From positions 9,780,376 to 9,844,375 of the forward strand of contig OW285194.1 of NCBI GenBank assembly GCA_935421135.1: 64,000 nt of DNA. The letters run 5' to 3'. Position 1 is the stretch's first letter, and each line of letters begins with the position of its first letter. The notes under the pieces were generated by a model that ran no database searches, was not told the origin of the DNA, and was given only the letters and a program-made list of their open reading frames with translations. The position numbers were made by a program, and so were the translations under genes. Below are positions 51,251 to 62,633 of the stretch, one piece after another. Origin of the DNA: Bugulina stolonifera (taxonomy: Eukaryota; Bryozoa; Gymnolaemata; Cheilostomatida; Bugulidae).

Positions 51251-54200
51251 TCACTCTAGAGGGAAATTCATACCAATAAGTTGTTTAATATCCTGTAGTC
51301 CGCACTTAGCACCTGCTACTCGGCAAGCGAAGCGTACAGACCTACCGAGGTCTTGTCCATTACTAAGAGCTTTCATACATGCAGCTACGAATGTATCCCC
51401 GGCACCAAGCGTATTTACAATCTCTGTGGGTGGGTATGCTGCAGATGTGATTGGCTAAAAATAGATGCAAGGTTTGACATCACTATCATTCATGGAGACA
51501 GTCACCGTACAATGTAACAGATGATCATAATTGTGAAGTTTAAAAGTTGTAACTCAACCATATAGTTTGTACACTTGGAAGATCGAGCACCAAGTCGCAA
51601 TTACTTGCTAAACACTTGTGCTGCGCAGTACACATTAATTTGTTGTATCAATATACAGAATATGCCAGCCGTCTCCATTTTCGACATTGAAAACTTAGTT
51701 CAGCAATAAACATATATATCATAGCCTCAGGACCTACCGGTGAGCCTTTAGTGAGGGCAGCAGCACCATCAGATCCCCACGGACATACGACTGTCACCCC
51801 GTCTCTAACTTTCTCCCCTAACCCTTGGGCAGCAGAGAGCATGTCTGTGTAACCCATTAGGCCAGAGAAGTCCTTGCTTATGAATATATAGTCCACCTCC
51901 GCAGTCAGTAGTTCAACTGCAGGAATATTCAAATATGAAACCAAACTACACATGATTGTAGAAATACATAAATGTAGCCTACATACTGTGGGTACGACAA
52001 CAGGGATCTACATTGTAGATTTAAATTGTTAAATATGAATGAAACCCGAATTTTGGAGTGACAGCGCTTCCTGCCAAGGGGGTCAACTAAGCCTTAAAGA
52101 ACGGAAACGTTCACCTGAGTTGCACTTCATCATGGAAAGAACTCGGGCACACAGTTAGCTTCAAATTCTGTTTTACTGACCCATTGAAATGAGATGTTAT
52201 ATAATTGATAGCTATGGTTGATATTGCTACCAGAAAATAGCAATATATATATATAACAGGTCTATCTATCGGGAAATACGTGTATTGACCATCAACACTA
52301 GAGAAGTCATTGTTTGACATGAGCACATACAACAAACATCGTTAGGGTACCCATTTCCAACTTTTGCCATCACTGAATTTTACGTGATTGTCGACAATTC
52401 AGTATAATCGAATAATCTAGGTTTACATGGTTCCATACATGTAGTATAATATATGCCTACAGCAGATGATATGATAGTAAGAACTAGAGACATACCAAGT
52501 TTAGGAGAGGCCTTCTCGATCTCTACAGATATTTTATATTTGTAGTTGTCGTTTGTCTTCTTTAAATCACTGAAGTATTGAATAGACTTCAGTGTATCAT
52601 GATAGTCATACCGACCCTGCAATCATTAGCACAGAAGTATATCATAGACATCTGAATTTACTTATCAGCAAGTTGCATGTATGTGTTAATATCTAATCTG
52701 TCTGCTCTATGTCTATGTCTGCCTGTCTACACTATGCTCTATGATAGGATGATGAGACTGCCTGACTTTGACACATAATTAAGAAAACCTGATGAGTTTA
52801 ATCTAAATCCATTATGGTCAACCATTTGATTAGAGTTGTCACCCCATATGTGTGTGGGGATGATAACTCCAGTCAAAAGCCTGACACTATTAAACCCAGA
52901 TGAATTACCTACTTAGTATTATTGTCATTACCACTTCTAGACATCAGGGGTAAACATTCTTAATTATTCTTTCAGTTTCACTCAACCAATAAAGTCATAG
53001 TGTATCATGTACATGTATATCCACATACATACATGTACCTGGACTATGGTGCTAATGAAACTAAAGTTATCATACAGCACTGCACATGTGTCTACATACA
53101 TGTACATGGCTGTGTATACATGCTAGTGTCATACTAGTATACACAATGATTTTATGCATACTAACCTAAAAAGTTGAGAGTAGTTCTAATTAGATTAAAC
53201 AGCTGCTATCAATATTAGACTGTTTTATATTCTGACTGAATGAACTAGTGTCACCCCAATAGTACACATGTGCATGTGTATGTCTAACCTACATTGCACG
53301 TACATGTCTATGTCTAACCAACACTGTATGTACATGTGTATGTCTAACCTACACTGTATGTCACTCACCTCAAAGTGAATCCATTTGTAAGTATCCAGCT
53401 TGAGGTCTACTTTACTAACCATGTCAAATGATAGTTCTGGAAGAGACCTAAAGTACCAGCATGCCAGTCGGAATCAGATGGTATAAATAGGATAATATAA
53501 TATACTGTCCAAGGTTCTATGAGGGTTACATGTTAGAACTGCCGGCATTAAAATTCACAGTTCAATTGGGACTATTATCCCTGGTAAACTATTACGTAAT
53601 ACAATAAAACAGATTTACATTTTTTGAGAGACATGGTGTTGGCATAAGACGTGAGTAACTAACACGGTCTTACCCGCGATAGTGCAGACAAGTCCTACTT
53701 CCTGTGTCCTTACATAAGATACAGATTGAGAGAGGTACAATATGACCGTCGCACTCAATCATTGGACTATAGTCTATACCATACTTTGTGAATGTGTCTT
53801 TTATCAACCTGTATAAATATGTAGACAACAATCACAAGCGTATAGCATGAGAGATCAATGGAGTTGGTGAATGAGAGATCAATCAAGTCGATGAGTGAAT
53901 TCAAAAGTGACATTGCGTTAGTGAACAGAGGCCAGAATTTTAGCAATATTTCATAAGCAGCACACAGAAAATATTGCATAATTCCCACTAATATAGTGAT
54001 CCAATAAAAAAATGTATACTTACTGTAAATGGTGACTAGTAGTACCAACTACACCCAAGAAACTCGCCTCTTCTCCTAGTATTGAAAGCACAATAGAATT
54101 AGTGGCTGCATTTCCACCTACTTGTTCATATACATTGCTGCTCCTGGAAAACACACCCAGTAAATATTGACAAGAAATTGACTACAGGTTGTGGGCAAAT

Positions 54201-56129
54201 ATGTGAGCATAATACAATATTGAGAGGTCAGACATGGAAACATTGGTGCTACCTTTGTATTATAGGCTATAGGTTCCAAGTTGATAATAGGCATGAGGAA
54301 ATTTACATCTTTAGAGAATTGATCAAGATTATTACAAGAGGAGACAATCCACCAAAAAAGTTATATCCTAGTGTTTGCATGCCTGGACTAGGGTCAAAGG
54401 AAGCGAGGTCGACTCATATTGTTAATCATCAGCAATATAACATGCATATCATTCCTTATAAAAGGGTTGTATATCTCAATGTTGAATAAATTAGACTAGA
54501 TAAAACACTCACTACAACTAGGCCTACATAGTCAAATATACTTGCATATCCCAAAAGGTGTATGTTTTAAATTAGGCCTACAGACCTACATATGAATATA
54601 AACAAATGGTTAGCCTATAGACCGAGCTTCGACTCAATGATATCCTTCCATGTTAATTTGGCTCCATTGCTACTGTTCTCATTATCAATTGTGCCACTGT
54701 AATTATCACTGATCAACCATGTTGACGCCTTCTTCTTCGTATTGAAGAGTAGAGCTGGGTCAGCATAGTATGGGTGCATACCTAACTCTGACTAATACAA
54801 GAGCTATAGTCTATATTTGTAAGTCATAGCAAGGAGTAAGAGAGAAGGAGGCTCGTCCATAAAAACCTGTATATATGTTACAATGGGCTTCCAGTGTTCG
54901 ATGTGCGCCTCGGGTACCTGGTAAAGTCAGAAGAAATTATGATGCATGTTTTTCAAAAAGTAAAATTCACACATCAACTGAAATTAAAATATAAGCAATG
55001 TCAACAATTGGCAATACTCTAATGAACAGGCTGACTATATACACACTACATATTTCAATGGGATACGATAGATATTGGCAAGTAAATTCGCCAGATTTGA
55101 AGAAAATTGCGTATCTCAACATAAAATGACGCTTTTTTCAAATACCAACATACGCAACAAAATAAGGAAAAATAATACTGATAGATTTAAACTTGCTGCA
55201 ATCGGTTAAGTTGAAATCCAAATTTAAACATTGCTCCTTCATAATAAAAAAAACGTACAAACGCCGAAATCGCGGTTAAAATGAGCAAATTTGTGCAACA
55301 CGTTCCTCTAACATCAGGACTCCATAAATTTATACTTAATTTGATTTAGGGTATATAGTTGAGATACCATTTTAGTTGGTAGGCTAGTTTGTGGGCCCTA
55401 CAACATGCCCACATTAAATGAAAATAGTGCTCAAACTATAGTCTATGTCAATAAACAATAATGTTTATCTCTCCATAGAAATGATTTTGATTGGATGCTA
55501 TAACTGTGACGTGTTAAGCGCCAGAGCCGTGCACATGTGCATTGCTGTTTAGCAATGAGGAAGCGCATCACGATTCAACAGAGTTGTCTACTCGCTTAAT
55601 GCCAGCGACTCATGTGCTCATATTTTTAAACCGAGGAGTGTATCGAACACAAAATCCTCATAGACGAGCCTCCTTCTCTCTTACTCCTTGGTCATAGTAA
55701 GTGTTTTTTTTTGTATTAATCTAATGTAGCCTATTGGCTTATGAAATAAAAGTAATATAATTAAATAGTTATAGTAGAGTATCAGTATGATATATTACAA
55801 TTACATAAGAGAAATGAGCATCAGTAGGCCTATGAGCACAGCCACTGTGACAGTGACTCAATATTACCAGTGTCTGGTATTACTCGTGTCAGTATGACTA
55901 TCACTATGAGTTGAGCATCACTAGCCAAGCCAATGAAAGAGTGACACTGACTGTAACTGTAATTGAGTAATTGACTACACAAACCAAGTGCAAATCGGCA
56001 AACAAATTCAAATTCATGAAGTTGCTATCTCATCTGAGTATCTCACCTTACTTTCGTATCTTCTGTGGGAAATGAAGGCATTTCAGTCATCACATCTATG
56101 ACCACAAGACCAATAGATAAGATCGACAT
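51251..56129 (-). CDS. KHK: Ketohexokinase (fructokinase), PfkB family
   Basis: Phosphorylates fructose to fructose-1-phosphate with ATP, the entry step of fructolysis in the cytosol. Seven minus-strand exons, 56129-56047, 54143-54024, 53808-53674, 53447-53369, 52616-52496, 51916-51738 and 51454-51251, join in phase to 306 residues, close to the vertebrate enzyme. The start MSILSIGLVVIDVMTEMPSF gives the first beta strand and sugar-site Asp. The PfkB signature VGGNAATNSIVLSILGEEAS follows, then FLGVVGTTSHH, GSRTCLHYRGSLPELS, and KHK-specific DTYKWIHFEGR. The second PfkB signature with the catalytic Asp is VNTLGAGDTFVAACMKAL, then KCGLQDI near the C-terminus. The only odd feature is intron 1 (1.9 kb), which hosts an inverted-repeat element. 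Head-to-head with the bHLH-like gene. Confident in the family and in KHK against other PfkB kinases. Confidence 0.5.
53272..53361. repeat. 30 bp minisatellite, three copies, beside a KHK splice donor
   Basis: Three head-to-tail copies of GTGTATGTCTAACCTACACT plus ten more bases, differing at a few positions, ending about 7 bp from the donor of KHK exon 4 (53369 side). Confidence 0.5.
54826..55696. mobile_element. ~870 bp element with long terminal inverted repeats in KHK intron 1
   Basis: CAAGGAGTAAGAGAGAAGGA, continuing GGCTCGTC (28 bp, from 54830), is present as an exact reverse complement ending at 55690. The similarity resumes further in as GTGTTCGATGTGCGCCTCGG against GTGTTCGATACACTCCTCGG, so the inverted repeat totals about 100 bp with a gap. 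The interior has no long open frame. It fits a non-autonomous DNA transposon; no clear target-site duplication or superfamily signature was found. Confidence 0.5.
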
Positions 56130-57835
56130 TATCTCAAATAATTGGTACTATAATGATAAATTATTGAAAATTAAAAAATTGACTATTGCAAAGGGAAATA
56201 AATAATATAATGAAATCTGAAGAGCAAATAGGTACGATTAGCGTGTATCTATTTACAAATTAGCGACCTTGACATTTTTTGCCAAAGATCGCTAAACTCT
56301 GCAACTATTATGGGGAGCAATAAGTCTAAACGTGTTCTTCAAATTATTACTCGTTTCCTAAGCTAAACATTATCCAATAACCCTTGAGTAACACTGCCGT
56401 GTTGGCCAATAGACAGTAAGGAAGCTGTCTGCTTTAGAAATACAGCCTCCAAATAGAGAGGGAAATCAAAACTTACTAGTAAATATTATAATTATGACAA
56501 CTAACAAAGCAATAAATAAATAATATAATAATGTTGTATTTTATACTCAGCATGTTCTGACCATACTGCATACAATTATGGTTACTTTTCTGACTCTCTC
56601 TTGTCAGTTTGAAGCATGTATGAGTCTACATATGAGTGTCTGTTCCTTGATGAAACATCATTACATTCAAATCATTCGATTACATAACATAAACATGAAA
56701 ACATTTACGTTATTTTAATTTTTTTTATTTTTGTTTTATATTTATGTTATATTTAATATAAATATTATCTATATCATAAAATAATAATCATGATGTAATC
56801 AATAATGTAATCAATTTGAATTCCAAATCTCTCTCATATAGTAATAGTAATAGATCAGATGCTAAGATAGATAAAATGTTAATCTTAATCTAATGAATGA
56901 TATGATTATGATAATGATAATCATTATGGTTGACATGATAATTTCAAATTTATAATAATCATAAATCAAATATATGATATTAAAATTTTAATTTTCTTTG
57001 TTTTGTCTAACAAAAAAGATAGAAGCGATAATTTTAATATTTATATTTAATATTACAATTATTTATATTAATATAAATATTCATATTGATACTATACTAT
57101 TAATAGTATACTATTAATATTATATGCATACATGTAGCTTCAAGTATAAAATAGTATGCAGACACATGGGAGGTAGGGTAGGCTTACCCCTCACACACCG
57201 TGCTGAATCCATCAGCCAAAGGCATTGCCCAAAATGAAAGAATGATAATTATAAATATAATAGCTTTGTAGCTCAAACCAACTAAGATATACATTTTCAA
57301 CCTACTACTAACTGGCATGAGGCAAAATTGTTGAGCTTGCTAGGAAAACATTGGCAACCTCAACCCAATTGCCCCAACCACCAACCAAGAAACTGAAGTT
57401 ATTTTAAACATTGCAATATAGCTTACACGTGTAGAAAGTGTAAAAATTACATATCGCCAGCGTAGCTACCCAAAATAAATTAGTTAAACCTAAATACAAA
57501 GCCTCACTTTCCTATGAGAAATAGAAGTATTTATGAGCTACATGTAGATATGATTTATTCCGGCCAAACAAAAATACCAGTCTGTAATAATTTTGGCCTG
57601 TGCCAAGTGGCCATCTTATCAAACCTTATTTTGGCTGATGCATTGTCATGACAACTATGCCTATCAGCTCATTCAAAAACATCAATTTTGAATTTAAACT
57701 CTGGGAATATATTTCCGCTTTCAAGTCTACTCACTACTAAACAAATTTGACAATATTGGCTATTTTTGATTGGATCTTTCTTTTAAAGCTATTGTTTTCT
57801 TTGCAGCATCTTACCAGGCATTCAGTGTAACTGAC
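56130..57835. promoter_or_regulatory. Shared 5' region of KHK and the bHLH-like gene
   Basis: Divergent intergenic DNA. From about 56500 to 57130 it is extremely AT-rich with many short palindromes (for example AATATTTATATTTAATATT). An acceptor-like TTTCTTTGCAG ends at 57806, 30 bases before the bHLH ATG, suggesting a 5' UTR intron. No specific transcription factor site is claimed. Confidence 0.5.
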
Positions 57836-60800
57836 ATGGCAGCCGTTGCAGAGCTACAGTTAAAGACGGAACCTACTCATTATGATAATAGTGGAAAGGG
57901 ATCGAAGATTGTCAGCGGTTAGATATCGTAGTAATATTTAGCACTAATTATATTTGTAGCACCAACCTCATTGACTGTAGATGCTTCTCTTGTATAATGG
58001 TAATCTCCGTCTCCATTTGGATTTTAGTTATGCTTAAAGCATGGTTGAAATTGAGATAACATGTCGATGCAACATCTCGTTTATTGTGATATAGCCAATA
58101 TATGTGTTACTTAAGCGTTTACTAAATTCCAAAAGTGTTTGCAAACATTTGTTTAAATTGGGCATAACTTCCTGTCTCAACAGGCCACATAGATAGCAGT
58201 TCTATTCGTTTGGTGCCAAAGAGAGATGGAAGCTCAATGGTTTATATTACAAAAGATCCAGAAAAGGCAAAGTGTTCTGTTGTTCGTCCAACCAATGTTG
58301 AACCATACAGTGATACATGGCATCGTAAGCCCTGCAGCAAGCAATTATACTCTTTACCTGAGAAGAAACATCCAATAGTTGAGGCATTTCATCATCGCAT
58401 GAATGAACGGCAAGTAATGTTATAATATGGTATCCAAAGTGACTCGTATTTAGTTAACACTTGGGAGAAGCTCGTTGCTCGTATTTCTAGCATTGGTTTA
58501 GTTTTAGAAGAATAGAATGTAGCGTGGTTGTATGGATGCATACATATATATGGGTAGCAGATACACGAAACTGCTATGTTATGAGAGTAAAATATGGTAG
58601 TAATTGCTCACTCTTATACGTTTTGGGTACGGCTGTCATATGTAATCTCACCTCTGCATGTCATCCACTTCTTTACACTCTTGGCTTGGTGACAAGGGGC
58701 ACTGTCTAGGTTTGCAGCCTTCAAATGTGTTCCCATTATTAGTTAACTGCTAACTTTTGGAAGTAACTGTTTAATTAATACATTGCTACATAGTGTAATT
58801 ATGTTCTTTACAGAAAGAGGCACAAAAAGACCAATGACCTCATCAACCTATGTGTAGCCTCTATACCCATAAGCATCGATAATAAAGAGACTAAGGTTAG
58901 TGACCAAGTTGTTATATGAATTTGTTTAAAATTATTTGCAATCTATGAGCATGCGTTGTGCTTGTCATGACTCATGTGTTGCAGTCACCAGTATCTTCTT
59001 GTCACATGATACATAATATGTACATGTAAGTAAAATGAGTGCAGGTATCTTTGTAGCCTTGTTTTTTCTTTACTGAGAATGGTTATAGAAGGTTGTGTCA
59101 TAACCATTCTTATATGATACAAAGTTTCACCAATTACGGTGTTACAGGTGATGCTGCTTCAGAGAGTGGTAGCATACTTCTGTTTCCTGGAGGATAAAAT
59201 AGAAAGTCTGTGCACTCTACTTGGCGTGGATTCCGCAGGATTTCAGACGAGTAATGTGCTGGGCAATACTGGATCATCAGGTATGCTCAGACACTGCATG
59301 TAGCGAGCTAACTAGAGCGGTAGTATTGCAGTATTGTGACTGCTTGCCTATGCCTATACCTATAAACAAAACTAACGTTCTTCTAACAGCATCAGTCTAT
59401 TTAATGGACCAATATTGCCATTCAGTTTGGATTTTTCTTCTCTTCATCATTCATGTTCACGAAGAACAGGGAATAGCTGCATGGTAGACATAAATGTAGA
59501 AGATCGTCACGTGTTTAAAATTAAGTTCAAGGATCCACAATGAAATAATACCCTGATACAATTGTCTCACGCTATCTGACAGCGGAAGTATGGTCAAGAG
59601 TGCAGAACCTGGATCTGGCTGATTTCCAGCCAGTTGAACTGTTGAATGGTTACCTTGAGGAATTGGGGTATGAGCCTATCAGTGAACTGCTAGAGGGCGC
59701 TGTTTGCCATTTGAACAGTCGAGATGCTGATGAGATACTGGCCAATGGACATGAGAGTATGGACAGTGCTCTGGTGGGAACTGCTAATAACAGAACAGTA
59801 AAGCGATTGCGCGATGAGCAAGATGTTACTTCCTCTACCGCAAAGGTATGTGTGTATCACATTGATCTTGACCCGGTGTTATTTAGAAAAGTTTTTATCT
59901 CACTGCTCAAAGCGAATTTTAATCTTTCTGTGTAACGGCATCACCAAGATTATCTCCACACTCAAAGTATAACATCTGAAATTGTCTTACTATAACTGCA
60001 CTAGAACTAGCCGTATAATAGTGTAAGCGTCTCCATGTTAACTTATTTATTGGACGACAACACTGAACCCTGGGAATAATTGGACACACATTGCTTACAG
60101 AAACAGAAGTTGTCTGCCCCAAGAATAGTTTGCTCTGCTATACAAGAGAGTGAGGACATGCAATCACCACTCCTAGAGATAGACGGGATGGAGGAGCTGG
60201 TGGACTTCCCAGATTCCCAGCTAGGAGGATATATGCTGCATCAGCTAGACCTGGGTATGCATAGCAAGCTCTTGTAGCATGTTTTAGTTTTAATTCAATG
60301 GACTGTTAGTGATTTAGGCTATACCTGCTTTACTTAACCTAGAGACACATGAAGCGCTGTTCAGTGAAGGGCACAATGGCTTCAAGGCACTATGCCGATG
60401 GAATGATTTTGAGCAACTTGCTCGCCAATGATTGGCCAATAAATAGTTGAGTACTACTTTGGCTAGTCTTGTTCTGGTTTTAACCATTTAACTTGCTCAT
60501 TGATGGATATGCCTGCTCCAAATTAGTCTAGTGCATTTTAAACACGGTCATAGTTCATAGTGGGTGTTTCCAGTTTCAATATATAATGTATTATGTACAT
60601 GTATACGTATGAAGACAAGTGAATTGGTTTGCCTCCATTATAGCTTATATTAACACATGGGCGTGGCTTCATAATGCTTGAACACTTTACTTGTTTGACC
60701 ACCATGTGTTTATTAGTTCTGGTTCGGAGTTTTCCCACCTTTCACTAATGTAATAAAGAGAGAAGACAACTTTAAACTAGGCCAAGTACACCGCTATATC

Positions 60801-60963
60801 CACTTACATGGAGAGCTAATAATGTGTACTTGTAGACTTTCTGGTTGATGAACAGCTAGCCTCTGCACCAGACGTTGGGCTCACTACTCCTATGGACTTC
60901 AGTAACCCCGACCCTTCCTCTTTTCTAGACTTTCACTGTGTACCAGACTTACACAGGTTGTAA
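57836..60963 (+). CDS. Basic helix-loop-helix-like nuclear protein, subfamily unassigned
   Basis: Probable transcription factor. Seven exons, 57836-57917, 58184-58409, 58814-58895, 59148-59280, 59583-59845, 60101-60254 and 60836-60963, join in phase to 355 residues. Residues about 95-150 look like a bHLH: basic region FHHRMNERKRHKK (with the Glu of E-box binders), helix 1 TNDLINLCVASIP, loop ISIDNKETK, helix 2 VMLLQRVVAYFCFLEDKIES. Upstream lies a conserved-looking segment (KDPEKAKCSVVRPTN, then DTWHRKPCSKQLYSLPEKK) I cannot name. Downstream come acidic-hydrophobic stretches typical of activation domains (DLADFQPVELLNGYLEELGY; LLEIDGMEELVDFPDSQ) and a small basic cluster TAKKQK. The exon 2 donor is GC (58410), splitting the basic region at Arg; the nearby GT alternative gives a stop. 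AATAAA lies at 61253. The bHLH reading is mine from pattern; E9 is present, but position 13 is His, not Arg. Confidence 0.5.
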
Positions 60964-62633
60964 GTTACATGTATATGCAATATAGCACATGATCTATGAA
61001 CTATATACATGTACATGCAAGTATATTATACACAGACTATTCGGACCTGTTGGTATACCATTTAATATACATGTACACTGTACTATCAACTTATTGCTCA
61101 CTTGTTAATTTATTACATTATTGTATAGCTATCAAACTGGACTAAACTTTTCAAAATTAATTCATTGTTACACTGTTCTAATGTATAATTACTGTTTTAT
61201 TTTGTTTATTATTTTGTTTATATAGTTATTTGGTAACCTTTTTCAGTTGGTGAATAAACAAACCCATTTATATCATCGTCAACACCTGCATGTTTTTATT
61301 CTCAGGTACAAAGTCTATCTGGAATTCTCATGTACTTGACTGTTATACATTCTCTAGTAGGCTTCAATTTCGAAGTTGTCTCCTTATGGAAGCATGTCTT
61401 GCGGAGAGAGGACAACTTGAAATTGTACATGAAATGACCACATTTATTTTTGTGACACCATGTTACAACATAATTTATTGCAATGTATAAAAATGAACCT
61501 TTTATTCATATTGATAATAATATTTGGTGTATGCTAAAATACACCAAGCAATAGAGAAATTATACCAGAGATCTAGTCTTATAGAGCTATCACCTACATT
61601 TTGTATGTCTACATGACGTTCAATTCCAAACATGTAATACATGATAGTTGCGTACATGTACACTTACAGGGTTTCGATAATAAATATTTATAACCATGAA
61701 CAAATTTTGTGTTCACTTGATACAGTCATGTATATCATATTGCACCATATATTTTGGAAAAATTAAGTTAACTTTGCAAAATATTGCATAATTGCACTTG
61801 AACTTTTGTAAGAATAGCACAAAACTCCGATACTTTGAGAACAAATATTTCCAAATCACAGAATAAAAGATTATAAAATAATGCATGGATTAACGTCATA
61901 TAAATGTATTTAAATAATTAAAATAGAGACAATGGTTGATAGGGGTCACCTGTTGAGGAGAGACTAGCTTTTAAGAGCTGATGTGCAGAACATATGCAGG
62001 GTTTGTATGAACTTGTGTTGTCATTTCCTATTTTGTCTTACGATTTGCATCATACCTGAAGAATGGCAGATAAACTTGGTCAGCACAGATGTACATTTGA
62101 AAGATGAAAGGCAATAGAAATATTCAAGACATAAGTGTAACAGGATAGTTCTACATTCACGTTAGCTAGCCGAGTAAAATCTACAACAGCATGCTGTCAC
62201 TGATCTTCTATTGGGCCTTTCAACTATCACGTCAAAAACGCTAAACTTCTTACAGAAAATAAAACTAGACCTGCATTAACATTAGTTTTGTGATAAACAA
62301 AGATTTTTGGGCATGGAGGTTTTGCAAACCACTGTAATGAAATTGGTTATTTAACTCTATAATTATATGCTAGAGTGAAGACAACTCGACGAATAAGCAA
62401 CATGAGGCCACAACTCCCTACATACTGCCATGCACCTGCATTGCGTCACAATATGCAGCATAGGGGAGATAATATACCCAGCAAGCAAAAAAGACTGTGG
62501 GTGTCTTGCATACATGTATGGGCCAATCAGAGAGAAGATAATAATATTGTTTGATATTTTTCATTTATGACTCGTTGAGGGAGGGGGCAATTCTTCAGGA
62601 TATCAACACAAGGAGAAGACAACTCATAGTTAC
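60964..62633. other. Convergent intergenic region
   Basis: Between the stops of the bHLH-like gene (+) and BCH protein (-). It contains a hairpin at about 61361-61424 (CAATTTCGAAGTTGTCTCC against GAGGACAACTTGAAATTG) and GAAGACAACTC words near 62377. Otherwise AT-rich with nothing recognisable. Confidence 0.5.

Noticed and set aside
54178..54489. 103-codon open frame on + inside KHK intron 1
   Set aside because: Opposite strand to KHK, no recognisable domain, no splice partner; likely chance.
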